Below are positions 1 through 10,379 of a stretch of DNA of 17,682 bases, piece after piece. The position numbers and the translations under genes were made by a program. Within the stretch, counting starts at the first letter, position 1, and each line of letters opens with the position of its first letter. This DNA is from Eubacterium sp. (GTDB lineage: Bacteria; Bacillota; Clostridia; Oscillospirales; Acutalibacteraceae): positions 1 to 17,682 of the forward strand of contig JAILGO010000029.1 of the NCBI GenBank assembly GCA_024696725.1, written 5' to 3'. The notes below the pieces were generated by a model. That model was not told the DNA's origin, did not search any database, and saw nothing but the letters and a program-made list of their open reading frames with translations.

Positions 1-416
1 AGCTCGCTGCCGCTAAAGACAGCTATCTCAGAACGGCTGCCGAATACGCGAACTACAGAGCGCGCTCCGCAAAGGAAAAGGAGCAGAGCTTCACTAACGC
101 AAAGTGCAGCGTTGTGGCTGAAATACTTCCCGTAATAGATAATCTCGAAAGAGCTATCGGCGCCGAAAACGGCGACTACGACGCGCTTAAGAAAGGCGTT
201 CAGATGACGCTCGACGGACTTATGGCGTCGTTTGAAAAGCTCGGGGTAGAAAGCTTCGGCGAAAGCGGAGACAGCTTCGACCCGAATTATCACAACGCAG
301 TAATGCACGTTGAGGACGAAAGCCTCGGCGAAAACACAATAACCGACGTGTTCCAGAAGGGATACAAAATCGGCGACCGCGTTATTCGCGCGGCAATGGT
401 CAAAACAGCAAATTAA
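1..416 (+). CDS. grpE: GrpE, nucleotide exchange factor for DnaK (5' part cut off by window edge)
   Basis: The reading frame is open from base 3 with no stop, so the gene begins outside the window and about 137 C-terminal residues are seen. GrpE is the homodimeric cytoplasmic factor that releases ADP from DnaK. The visible part starts in the long dimerising helix (KDSYLRTAAEYANYRARS), continues through the family stretch ILPVIDNLERAI and ends in the beta-wing domain with GYKIGDRVIRAAMVK, the typical GrpE C-terminus. A GTG codon at 114 is in frame, but it lies inside the conserved helix and is not the start. The gene stops at TAA 414-416, 36 bases before dnaK, with no promoter or terminator visible between, so the two are cotranscribed. 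The order grpE-dnaK-dnaJ is the normal Firmicute heat-shock operon; hrcA and a CIRCE operator would be expected upstream, outside the window. Confidence 0.96.
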   Translation, partial: LAAAKDSYLRTAAEYANYRARSAKEKEQSFTNAKCSVVAEILPVIDNLERAIGAENGDYDALKKGVQMTLDGLMASFEKLGVESFGESGDSFDPNYHNAVMHVEDESLGENTITDVFQKGYKIGDRVIRAAMVKTAN

Positions 417-2297
<1,881 letters not shown>

Positions 2298-2312
2298 TTA
2301 AAATAAACAGGC

Positions 2313-2331
2313 GGGCGGATAATCTCCGCCC
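2313..2331 (+). promoter_or_regulatory. Intercistronic stem-loop between dnaK and dnaJ
   Basis: GGGCGGA at 2313-2319 pairs perfectly with TCCGCCC at 2325-2331 around a 5-base loop. It is followed by ATACTGTATT rather than a U-run, so it does not look like a full intrinsic terminator. It sits 15 bases after the dnaK stop and about 15 bases before the dnaJ ribosome site. A role as an mRNA-stability or processing element that sets the DnaK:DnaJ ratio is inference. Confidence 0.6.
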
Positions 2332-2357
2332 ATACTGTATTATTCACGGAGAAAGCT

Positions 2358-3512
2358 ATGCCTGAAAACAAAAGAGACTACTATGAGGTGCTCGGAGTAA
2401 GCAAGGGCGCCTCAGACGATGAAATAAAAAAAGCATATCGTAAGGCAGCAAGGCAGTATCATCCCGACCTCCATCCCGACGACGCGGAAGCAGAGGCAAA
2501 GTTTAAGGAATGCAACGAGGCTTACGAGGTATTAAGCGACCCCGATAAAAAGGCGCGTTACGACCAGTTCGGCTTCGCAGGCGTTGACCCGTCCTACGGC
2601 GCAGGTCAGGGCGGAGCAGGCTTCGGCGGCTTCAACGGTTTTGAAGGCGATATTGACCTCGGCGATATTTTCTCCTCAATTTTCGGAGGAGGCGGCGGCT
2701 TCGGCGGCTTCGGCGGCGCGCGTAATCCTAACGCGCCGCGTCAGGGCAGAGATATCCAGAGCGCCGTTACTATCACCTTTGAGGAAGCGGCTAAGGGCTG
2801 TAAGAAAACTATAGAGGTTCCGCGCGTTGAGGACTGCTCTCAGTGTCACGGCACGGGAGCTGCTCCGGGCTCGTCGCCGAAAACCTGTCCCGAGTGTAAC
2901 GGACGCGGCGTAGTATCCGTTCAGCAGAGAACCGCCTTCGGCGTAATGAGCACTCAGCGTCCCTGTTCACGCTGCGGCGGAAAGGGTAAAATTATAGAAA
3001 ACCCCTGTACGAAGTGTCAGGGCAAGGGCAAGGTCAGAAAGCGCAATAAGGTTGATATAAATATCCCCGCGGGAATTGACAACAGACAGGTTGTTAACGT
3101 ACGCGGCTTCGGCGACAGCGGTATTAACGGCGGTCCGAGCGGCGACTTAAGGGTTATAGTAAATATCAAGCCTCATAAGGAGTTCGAGCGCGACGGCTTC
3201 GATATATGGTACAGCAAGCACGTAAGCATAGTCGAGGCGACTCTCGGCTCAGAGCTTCGCGTTCCCACGCTCGACGGCGACGTTAAGTACACTATGCCCG
3301 CAGGCACTCAGCCCGGCGAGGTTTTCAAGCTCAAGGGCAAGGGTATCCAGCGTCTTAACGGCGTAGGAAAGGGAGACCTTTTCGTAAAGGTTATCGTCGA
3401 TATTCCGACTAATCTCACAGCCGAGCAGAAGGAAACCCTGAAAAAATTTGACGAATCTTACGTTCCGCCGAAAAACGCGGGCAAAAAAGGCTTTTTTGAT
3501 AAATTCAAATAA
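2358..3512 (+). CDS. dnaJ: DnaJ (Hsp40) co-chaperone, type I
   Basis: Complete 384-residue type I DnaJ, which delivers substrates to DnaK and stimulates its ATPase. The J domain occupies residues 1-70 and has the essential HPD at 35-37. The Gly/Phe-rich linker (GGFGGFGG repeats) runs about 80-120. The zinc-binding region has all four CxxCxGxG repeats: [24 protein letters not shown] and CTKCQGKG. The C-terminal peptide-binding beta domains follow and end in a Lys-rich tail. The ATG at 2358 is preceded by CGGAGAAAG at 2347-2355. It is the last gene of the heat-shock operon, since a strong hairpin begins directly after the stop. Domain order and length are normal. Confidence 0.99.
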   Translation: MPENKRDYYEVLGVSKGASDDEIKKAYRKAARQYHPDLHPDDAEAEAKFKECNEAYEVLSDPDKKARYDQFGFAGVDPSYGAGQGGAGFGGFNGFEGDIDLGDIFSSIFGGGGGFGGFGGARNPNAPRQGRDIQSAVTITFEEAAKGCKKTIEVPRVEDCSQCHGTGAAPGSSPKTCPECNGRGVVSVQQRTAFGVMSTQRPCSRCGGKGKIIENPCTKCQGKGKVRKRNKVDINIPAGIDNRQVVNVRGFGDSGINGGPSGDLRVIVNIKPHKEFERDGFDIWYSKHVSIVEATLGSELRVPTLDGDVKYTMPAGTQPGEVFKLKGKGIQRLNGVGKGDLFVKVIVDIPTNLTAEQKETLKKFDESYVPPKNAGKKGFFDKFK

Positions 3513-3543
3513 AAAAGGCGCACGAGAAGTGCGCCTTTTGTAA
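3513..3543 (+). terminator. Intrinsic terminator after dnaJ
   Basis: AAAAGGCGCAC (3513-3523) pairs over 11 bp with GTGCGCCTTTT (3529-3539) around a GAGAA loop and begins right after the dnaJ stop. It is followed by GTAATTATTTA, so the U-run is short, but the GC-rich stem is strong. It separates the heat-shock operon from the promoter of the next gene. Confidence 0.85.
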
Positions 3544-3553
3544 TTATTTACAA

Positions 3554-3582
3554 TTTAATTTTTATATTAATTCTGTTATAAT
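3554..3582 (+). promoter_or_regulatory. Probable vegetative promoter of the PurF-like gene (extended -10)
   Basis: A perfect TATAAT lies at 3577-3582 with the extended TGT just before it (3574-3576). At 17 bp upstream is TTTAAT (3554-3559), a weak -35 compensated by the extended -10. Transcription would begin near 3589, giving a leader of only about 22 bases that carries the AGGAGGAGG ribosome site. No purine riboswitch or operator is visible in so short a leader. Confidence 0.7.
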
Positions 3583-3610
3583 AAAAGCATCAAGCAGGAG
3601 GAGGCAGAAT

Positions 3611-5026
3611 ATGGGAGGATTTTTTGCAGCAGTATCTAAAGAGGATTGCGTTTTTGATTTGTTTTTCGGCGTAGACTACCATTCACATCTCGGTACAAGA
3701 CGTGCGGGTCTTGCGGTTTACAGCGAGGAAGGCGGCTTCGAAAAAGCCATCCACAATATCGAGAACGCTCCCTTCAGAACAAAATTCACGAAGGAAAGCA
3801 ACGCGATGCACGGCACCATGGGTATAGGCTGTATAAGCGATTACGAGGCACAGCCGATTCTTATACGCTCGCACCACGGAACCTTCGCCGTAGCTACCGT
3901 CGGAAAAATCAACAACAGCGAGGAAATCGTTAAGGATATTATCAGCAAGAACGCCCATTTCTTCGAAATGCAGGGCGGCGATATTAACCAGACCGAGCTC
4001 GTTGCATCAATTATCAATCAGAAGGATAACCTTATCGACGGCATCCGTTACGCTCAGGAAATCATCGACGGCTCGATGAGTATGCTTGTTCTTACGCCTA
4101 AGGGCGTATATGCGGCAAGGGACAGGCTCGGCAGGACTCCCGTAGTTATAGGAAAAAAGGACGACGGTTACTGCGCAAGCTTTGAGAGCTTCGCTTACTT
4201 TAACCTCGGTTACACGGACTGTAAGACTCTGAAGCCCGGTGAAATCGTCGTTATGACGCCCGACGGAGTTAAAACTCTTGTTGACGGCGGAGACGATATG
4301 AAAATCTGTACCTTCCTCTGGATTTACTACGGATATCCGTCGTCGACCTACGAAGGAATCTCGGTAGAAAAGGTTCGTTACGGCTGCGGCAAGGCGCTCG
4401 CGAACCGCGACGGAAAAAGCGTCAGTCCCGACATCGTGGCGGGCGTTCCCGATTCGGGCGTCGGTCACGCGATAGGCTACGCTAACGAAAGCGGAGTTCC
4501 CTATTCAAGACCTTTCATTAAATACACTCCGACCTGGCCGCGTTCATTTATGCCGACGCATCAGAGCAAGAGAGAGCTTATCGCAAGAATGAAGCTTATC
4601 CCGATTAAAGACCTCATCTTCGGCAAGAGCCTTCTTATGATAGACGACTCGATAGTACGCGGTACCCAGCTTCGCGACACCACGGCTTATCTCTTCACTA
4701 ACGGCGCGAAAGAGGTACACGTAAGACCTGCCTGTCCGCCGATTATGTTCGGATGTAAATATCTTAACTTCTCGCGCTCGACGGGCGATTTAGAGCTTAT
4801 CGCGAGAAGAGTCGTAAACAAAATTGAGGGACGCGAGGTCACCGACGCCGAGACCTTAAAGAAATATACCGACCCCGATTCAAAGGAATACGCAGCAATG
4901 GTTGAGGAAATCAGAAAGCAACAGGCTTTCACCTCGCTTCGCTACAACCGTCTTGACGATATGCTTAACGCCGTAGACCTTGATAACAGTAAGCTCTGTA
5001 CCTACTGCTGGGACGGTAAGGAATAA
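3611..5026 (+). CDS. PurF-like amidophosphoribosyltransferase paralogue with inactive glutaminase domain
   Basis: 471-residue homologue of PurF, which makes phosphoribosylamine from PRPP and glutamine in the first step of purine synthesis. The phosphoribosyltransferase half is convincing: the PRPP loop is MIDDSIVRGT (343-352), preceded by AGVPDSGVG. Cysteines C233, C382, C463 and C466 lie at the positions of the 4Fe-4S ligands in B. subtilis-type PurF. The N-terminal Ntn-amidotransferase fold is kept, but its active site is not. The protein starts MGGFFA where PurF matures to an N-terminal Cys (CGxxG). The Arg of the HxRYST motif is gone (GIGCISDYEAQP, 71-82). The oxyanion-hole NG reads VG (TVGKIN, 96-101). 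The usual KNRYVGRTFI loop reads KYTPTWPRSF (304-313). The ATG at 3611 follows AGGAGGAGG, and no upstream Cys-encoding start exists. It is monocistronic and faces guaB. It could be an ammonia-dependent PRA synthase, a regulatory paralogue or a different PRPP transferase. I am sure of the family and not of the reaction. Confidence 0.9.
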   Translation: MGGFFAAVSKEDCVFDLFFGVDYHSHLGTRRAGLAVYSEEGGFEKAIHNIENAPFRTKFTKESNAMHGTMGIGCISDYEAQPILIRSHHGTFAVATVGKINNSEEIVKDIISKNAHFFEMQGGDINQTELVASIINQKDNLIDGIRYAQEIIDGSMSMLVLTPKGVYAARDRLGRTPVVIGKKDDGYCASFESFAYFNLGYTDCKTLKPGEIVVMTPDGVKTLVDGGDDMKICTFLWIYYGYPSSTYEGISVEKVRYGCGKALANRDGKSVSPDIVAGVPDSGVGHAIGYANESGVPYSRPFIKYTPTWPRSFMPTHQSKRELIARMKLIPIKDLIFGKSLLMIDDSIVRGTQLRDTTAYLFTNGAKEVHVRPACPPIMFGCKYLNFSRSTGDLELIARRVVNKIEGREVTDAETLKKYTDPDSKEYAAMVEEIRKQQAFTSLRYNRLDDMLNAVDLDNSKLCTYCWDGKE

Positions 5027-5029
5027 AAT

Positions 5030-5063
5030 AATAACGGACAGCCGGGCTGTCCGTTATTTTTTT
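5030..5063. terminator. Bidirectional intrinsic terminator between convergent genes
   Basis: AATAACGGACAGC (5030-5042) and GCTGTCCGTTATT (5046-5058) form a perfect 13-bp stem with a CGG loop. On the plus strand a run of seven T (5057-5063) follows, ending the PurF-like transcript. On the minus strand the same hairpin follows the stop codon at 5062-5064 and leads into TTATTTTATT, ending the guaB-GDPD transcript. Confidence 0.93.
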
Positions 5064-5904
5064 ATTTTTTCTTTCCCCAGTTGTCGATTATACTCTGAAG
5101 GAGCTCGACCTGACGGGTCGTGATATTATCGGGCTTTATAATGAGCATACGCTTAATATGATACTTCTTATCCGCCGTCCATACGGATAGCTTATAGCCG
5201 TGGTCGTGAAGCATATCACAGAGCGTTTTCGAAGCGTAGGCGTGGTTACAGTTTATGCCTATACCGCCCGTTTCCTCAAGCATACCGAGAAGCTTTTCCT
5301 GATAATCCTCCGAGAAAATCTTAAATCTGCTCGGTGAATAGTTAATATAGTAATCTATACCGGGACATTTCTCCGCGGCGGTATTAGCCTGAAAGCTTTC
5401 GATACCCGTAAGGAACACGCGTTTTTCAAGACCGTATTCAAATATCAAATCGTGAAGCATCGGCAGCGACCTGGTATCCTTAATATCAAGATTAAGCTTA
5501 ATCTTTGCAGGCTTTACGGTTTCAAACAGAAGAGTAACCTCTACGCCGTCGTTATTCGTGGTAATTATATCGTGTCCCATTACCACCGTTCCGTCGGGAC
5601 GCTGGCGGATATCGACCTCTAAAATATCGACTCCGTGCTCAATAGCGGCGTTAACCGTTTCAAGAGAATTGGGAGAGGTATTAAAAGCGCCCGCGTGTGC
5701 GGTTATTGTAAAGCCTTTTGTAAAGCTGAGGGTTCTTTCGTCATAAGATTTAGTGAAAGCATACATAGCAACACCTACTACCATCGCTACAGAAACTAAA
5801 AACGATATAACCTGATAGGAAAACCGCTTAGCCCATAGCGGAGTCATATTTCGTTTTAAGAACCGCTTGAATCTTTCGCGGCGGCTTAATTTCTTTTCAG
5901 GCAT
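5062..5904 (-). CDS. Membrane-anchored glycerophosphodiester phosphodiesterase (GDPD) family protein
   Basis: 280 residues. A basic N-terminus (residues 4-28) is followed by one hydrophobic segment, VISFLVSVAMVVGVAMYAF (32-50), so the catalytic domain should face outside on a membrane anchor. GDPD enzymes hydrolyse glycerophosphodiesters in a TIM barrel with a divalent metal. Seen here are HAG at 70-72, PNSLE at 78-82, LEVDIRQRPDGTVVMGHD at 95-112, LNLDIK, and a late VWT strand. The usual HRG reads HAG and the usual PENT reads PNSLE, which resembles uncharacterised GDPD subfamilies rather than GlpQ or UgpQ. The second catalytic His (H111) and the E96/D98 pair remain. I chose ATG 5904 because AAGGTG (5914-5919) lies 9 bases upstream; a TTG two codons earlier is too close to it. 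It begins 19 bases after guaB and ends in the shared terminator. Substrate unknown; lipoteichoic-acid or phospholipid headgroups are plausible. Confidence 0.85.
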   Translation of the reverse strand: MPEKKLSRRERFKRFLKRNMTPLWAKRFSYQVISFLVSVAMVVGVAMYAFTKSYDERTLSFTKGFTITAHAGAFNTSPNSLETVNAAIEHGVDILEVDIRQRPDGTVVMGHDIITTNNDGVEVTLLFETVKPAKIKLNLDIKDTRSLPMLHDLIFEYGLEKRVFLTGIESFQANTAAEKCPGIDYYINYSPSRFKIFSEDYQEKLLGMLEETGGIGINCNHAYASKTLCDMLHDHGYKLSVWTADKKYHIKRMLIIKPDNITTRQVELLQSIIDNWGKKK

Positions 5905-5923
5905 TAACAATCACACCTTATTC

Positions 5924-7458
<1,535 letters not shown>

Positions 7459-7461
7459 GTA

Positions 7462-9243
7462 TTATTTTATCTTGACGGATTTTTTCAGGCACCATTCGCC
7501 GTAAGCCGTCCGCTTTTTTCCGGACTCGTTTTTATATACGGAATACGCCCTTACTCTGACGTAGCAGCGCTTACCGGATTTCAGCTTACCGACGGTACGG
7601 TTAAGAGAGCCTTTAACCTTAACGCTCTTAGCGTTTTTAAAGTTTTTATTATAGGAATACTGTACCTGAAATCCCGTGCATTTTCTTTTCGTCCATTTTA
7701 CCGTGAAGGAGTTTTCAGCCGGCTTCAGGCTTTTTATTTTCGCTTTCGCGGGTTTTGAAGAAAAGACGGAATACTTCCCCGCTTCGGCGTAAAGATTACG
7801 CTTTCCGACGGTCTTATACGCTCTTATTCTGAAACTGTATTTTGTTCCCGGCTTAAGCTTTGAAACGGTATAAGAGGTCTTTTCCGTTTCGACAACCGAT
7901 TTCCATTTTCCGTTTACCTTTTTCTGAAGCGCATAGCCCGAAGCTCCCTTAACGGAACTCCACTTAAGCTTAATGCTTTTTGAGGTAATTTTTTTCGCGT
8001 AAGCCTTCTTTGCTTTTAACGGAACGATTGAGAAAAGGCGGTGAGTTTCACAGCCGGAGTAGTCGCCGAGACCTTTTATATCAATCCTCGCGAGTCCCGT
8101 TTTTACATTAGAGGAATAAGTCAGCGCGTAGTCCTTGTTTTCGGTAAGCAGCTTATCGCCGTCGGTGATTTTTACCGTCGGCTTTATTTCGCTTCCCGTA
8201 TATTTAAAAGAAGTCTTTGAGAGCGTTACCTTACAGGAGGAAAATCTTTTACCCTTTTCGTCGTTATAAGGCTTCGTCGCAAAATTATTCTTATACACAG
8301 CATAAAAATAATTATTCTCGTAAAGCTCGGAATAAAGGGTATGTTCACCCTTATTGTCGTATTTTTTCGCCGTCTCGGCGTCGGTAAGGAAGTAAAAGTC
8401 CTTAGTAAAGCTTACGCTCTGAGAGTCAAGGTATTCGTCGTCCCACATCGTATCGACCGTATAGAATTTTCCGTCAAGCCCGACGATATTCCACGCGTGA
8501 CAGCCGAAGCTCGGGTCGGAGGTCAAAAGACGCGCCTTATAGCCGAGTTCGCGGCAAAGACGGTAAAACAGAGCGGCATAGCCCTGACATACGGCTTTTT
8601 TCTTAACGAGCGCTCCATAGGGAGACATAGCGTAAAGATGTTTACGCGGCGATTTAGCGGCGGTATAATCGTATACCGTGCCCGAGCATATAAAGTCGTG
8701 AAGCGCTTTAATAATTTCAACGTCGGTTTTTGAATTGATATTAAGGGAGTTCAGAAAATCGCTTACTCTTTTATCGACCTCGGCTTCCTCTGCGGCAGTA
8801 TCGAAATAAGTGATTTCCGCCTTTAAGGTATAGCAGTATTTTCCGTCGCTCTCCGAGTTCAGAACGGCTGACGGAGCCTTAACACCGTCTACCGCCCAGA
8901 GCGCGTAATCTCCGTCCGTTGCGGTTTCGGAGAGCCCGTCGAAGGTTGCGCCGAGATAAATATCAAGAAGAGCGTCATATCTTTTAGAAGCGGTATTGAT
9001 AAGCTTATCGCTGAGATAATACACCTCGAAGCTTTCGTTTCGTTCGCACAGCTTATCGCTGAACAGACGGTATAGCTCAATACCGCAGGAATAGTAGACC
9101 TTACCGTTGAAGATAACGCTTTCGCTGTTATTGACGTACGCCGTTTCCGACTCATAAAGCGTGTCCTCGGCGCGCGCCGAAAAAGGCGCAGCAAGGCTGA
9201 GCACAAGTATAAGCGATATTAACAGTGAAACGGTCTTTTTCAT
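7462..9243 (-). CDS. Secreted transglutaminase-like protein with two fibronectin type III domains
   Basis: 593 residues. An N-terminal signal peptide (hydrophobic 6-20, cleavage likely after SARA-25) sends it out of the cell. A transglutaminase/papain-like core spans about 175-270. Its triad is visible as C219 (KAVCQGYA), H249 (GCHAWNIV) and D264 (YTVDTMWDD). The fold is used by bacterial proteases, peptide cyclases and crosslinkers, so the reaction is not known. A small beta domain at about 335-407 ends in the ENKDYALTYSSN and IKGLGDYSG type motifs common in clostridial surface proteins. Two Fn3 domains follow (about 411-497 and 498-592), each with the strand pattern of SGYALQKK/YSFRIRAY. 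The C-terminal third is very rich in Lys/Arg, which may help it stick to anionic wall polymers (inference). There is no sorting signal or transmembrane anchor. It starts 4 bases after the kinase-like gene stops, with only a weak ribosome site, so translational coupling is likely. Confidence 0.88.
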   Translation of the reverse strand: MKKTVSLLISLILVLSLAAPFSARAEDTLYESETAYVNNSESVIFNGKVYYSCGIELYRLFSDKLCERNESFEVYYLSDKLINTASKRYDALLDIYLGATFDGLSETATDGDYALWAVDGVKAPSAVLNSESDGKYCYTLKAEITYFDTAAEEAEVDKRVSDFLNSLNINSKTDVEIIKALHDFICSGTVYDYTAAKSPRKHLYAMSPYGALVKKKAVCQGYAALFYRLCRELGYKARLLTSDPSFGCHAWNIVGLDGKFYTVDTMWDDEYLDSQSVSFTKDFYFLTDAETAKKYDNKGEHTLYSELYENNYFYAVYKNNFATKPYNDEKGKRFSSCKVTLSKTSFKYTGSEIKPTVKITDGDKLLTENKDYALTYSSNVKTGLARIDIKGLGDYSGCETHRLFSIVPLKAKKAYAKKITSKSIKLKWSSVKGASGYALQKKVNGKWKSVVETEKTSYTVSKLKPGTKYSFRIRAYKTVGKRNLYAEAGKYSVFSSKPAKAKIKSLKPAENSFTVKWTKRKCTGFQVQYSYNKNFKNAKSVKVKGSLNRTVGKLKSGKRCYVRVRAYSVYKNESGKKRTAYGEWCLKKSVKIK

Positions 9244-9247
9244 ATTG

Positions 9248-9748
9248 CTATTCCAGCGCTTTTATTATTTCCTCAACGGTCTGCTCGACCGTATTGTTAT
9301 CTACGTACACGGTTTTATCGGCATATTTTTTATAAAGCGGAACGCGCTCGTTATACATATCCCTCAGCGTGCTTCCGTTTTTCACTACGATTCCCCTCGT
9401 GGTCAAATCGTTTATTCTCTTAAGCATTGTATCATAGCTTGTATGAAGATAAATAACCGTTCCGAGAGACTTAAGGTGCTCCATTGCCTTTTCGGAATAG
9501 ATTACGCTTCCGCCCGTCGCTATAACGGTAGCCTCAAGCTTAAGTGAAAGAATCGCGTTTTCCTCAGCCTTAAAAAAATAATCGGTTCCCTTTTCGTCAA
9601 TCAGCTCCTGGAGACGGCTCTGTTCAATCCCCTGAATGAGCAAATCGGTATCAAAGAAGTTTTTAAGAAGCACCTTCGCAGCTATAACGCCGCAGGTGCT
9701 TTTTCCCGATGCGGGCATTCCTATAAGAATAACGTTTTGTTTATTCAT
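9248..9748 (-). CDS. Shikimate kinase-like P-loop kinase, divergent
   Basis: 166 residues, close to AroK length. The Walker A is GMPASGKST (10-18), then FFDTD (31-35) matches the shikimate-kinase DxD, the lid region has RG (118-119), and ERVPLYKKYAD (134-144) matches the family's RxPLYxxxAD. Shikimate kinase phosphorylates shikimate at O3 in chorismate synthesis. Several substrate-side residues differ from AroK/AroL: the FR of GExxFRxxE reads FK (59-60), GGG reads GGS (79-81) and the lid RPLL reads RGIV. It is probably a clostridial AroK variant or a related small-molecule kinase. I chose ATG 9748, one base after the nth stop (TAAAATG). An in-frame upstream ATG at 9778 would overlap nth and prefix ten residues that do not fit the family. 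It sits between nth and the secreted transglutaminase, with no other aromatic-pathway gene nearby. Confidence 0.82.
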   Translation of the reverse strand: MNKQNVILIGMPASGKSTCGVIAAKVLLKNFFDTDLLIQGIEQSRLQELIDEKGTDYFFKAEENAILSLKLEATVIATGGSVIYSEKAMEHLKSLGTVIYLHTSYDTMLKRINDLTTRGIVVKNGSTLRDMYNERVPLYKKYADKTVYVDNNTVEQTVEEIIKALE

Positions 9749-9749
9749 T

Positions 9750-10379
9750 TTACACGCCGACCTTTTTACAGTTTTCACTCATTGGACAGCCCTCGCACTT
9801 AGGCTTTCTCGCAGGGCAGTATTCCCGTCCGAAAAATACTATTCTGTGGCAGAAATCGGCGCCCTCGTCCTTCGGTACGACCTTTTTAAGCGCCGCTTCA
9901 ATTTTTACAGGGTCCTTAACGTCGACAAGACCGATACGGTTCGAAATACGGATAAGGTGGGTATCGACCACTATGCTTTCCTTTCCGTAGACGTCGCCGA
10001 CGATAAGGTTAGCGGTTTTACGTCCGACGCCGGGAAGCTTGATTAAGTCCTCTATATTATCGGGTACAACGCCGCCGAAATCGGAGAGCAGCATCTTCGC
10101 CATACCGATAATCGACTTCGCCTTATCGTGATAAAACCCGCAGGACTTTATTATTCTTTCAACGTCCTCTACGTCTGCGCCCGCGTAATCCTCAAGCGTT
10201 TTATATGTATCGAAAAGCTCGGGCGTTACAAGGTTAACTCTCGCGTCCGTGCATTGCGCCGAGAGTCTTGTCGCAACGAGCAGCTCAAACGGGTTATCAT
10301 ACTCAAGCGAGCATATCGCCTCGGGATATACCTTCTTAAGTATTTCAATAGCTTTTAACGTTCTCTCTTTTCTTGTCAT
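9750..10379 (-). CDS. nth: Endonuclease III (DNA glycosylase/AP lyase)
   Basis: 209 residues. Endonuclease III removes oxidised pyrimidines and cuts the abasic site in base-excision repair. The helix-hairpin-helix LPGVGRKTAN (115-124) carries the catalytic Lys at 121, and the catalytic Asp is D139 in VVDTHLIRISNRIG. The C-terminal 4Fe-4S cluster motif is perfect, C-x6-C-x2-C-x5-C (C188, C195, C198, C204). LSAQCTDARVN matches the family's LSAQTTDxxVN. The ATG at 10379 overlaps the rarA stop as TGATG, and AAAGGG inside the rarA end serves as ribosome site. A GTG one codon earlier is possible but less likely. Translation is evidently coupled to rarA, and two genome-maintenance genes are thus paired. 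Confidence 0.97.
   Translation of the reverse strand: MTRKERTLKAIEILKKVYPEAICSLEYDNPFELLVATRLSAQCTDARVNLVTPELFDTYKTLEDYAGADVEDVERIIKSCGFYHDKAKSIIGMAKMLLSDFGGVVPDNIEDLIKLPGVGRKTANLIVGDVYGKESIVVDTHLIRISNRIGLVDVKDPVKIEAALKKVVPKDEGADFCHRIVFFGREYCPARKPKCEGCPMSENCKKVGV

Noticed and set aside
3547..3552. TTTACA as -35 for the PurF-like gene
   Set aside because: Spacer to TATAAT would be 24 bp; TTTAAT at 3554-3559 gives 17 bp.
4007..4468. Open frame of 153 codons on the minus strand within the PurF-like gene
   Set aside because: Shadow of a clearly coding plus-strand gene; no ribosome site.
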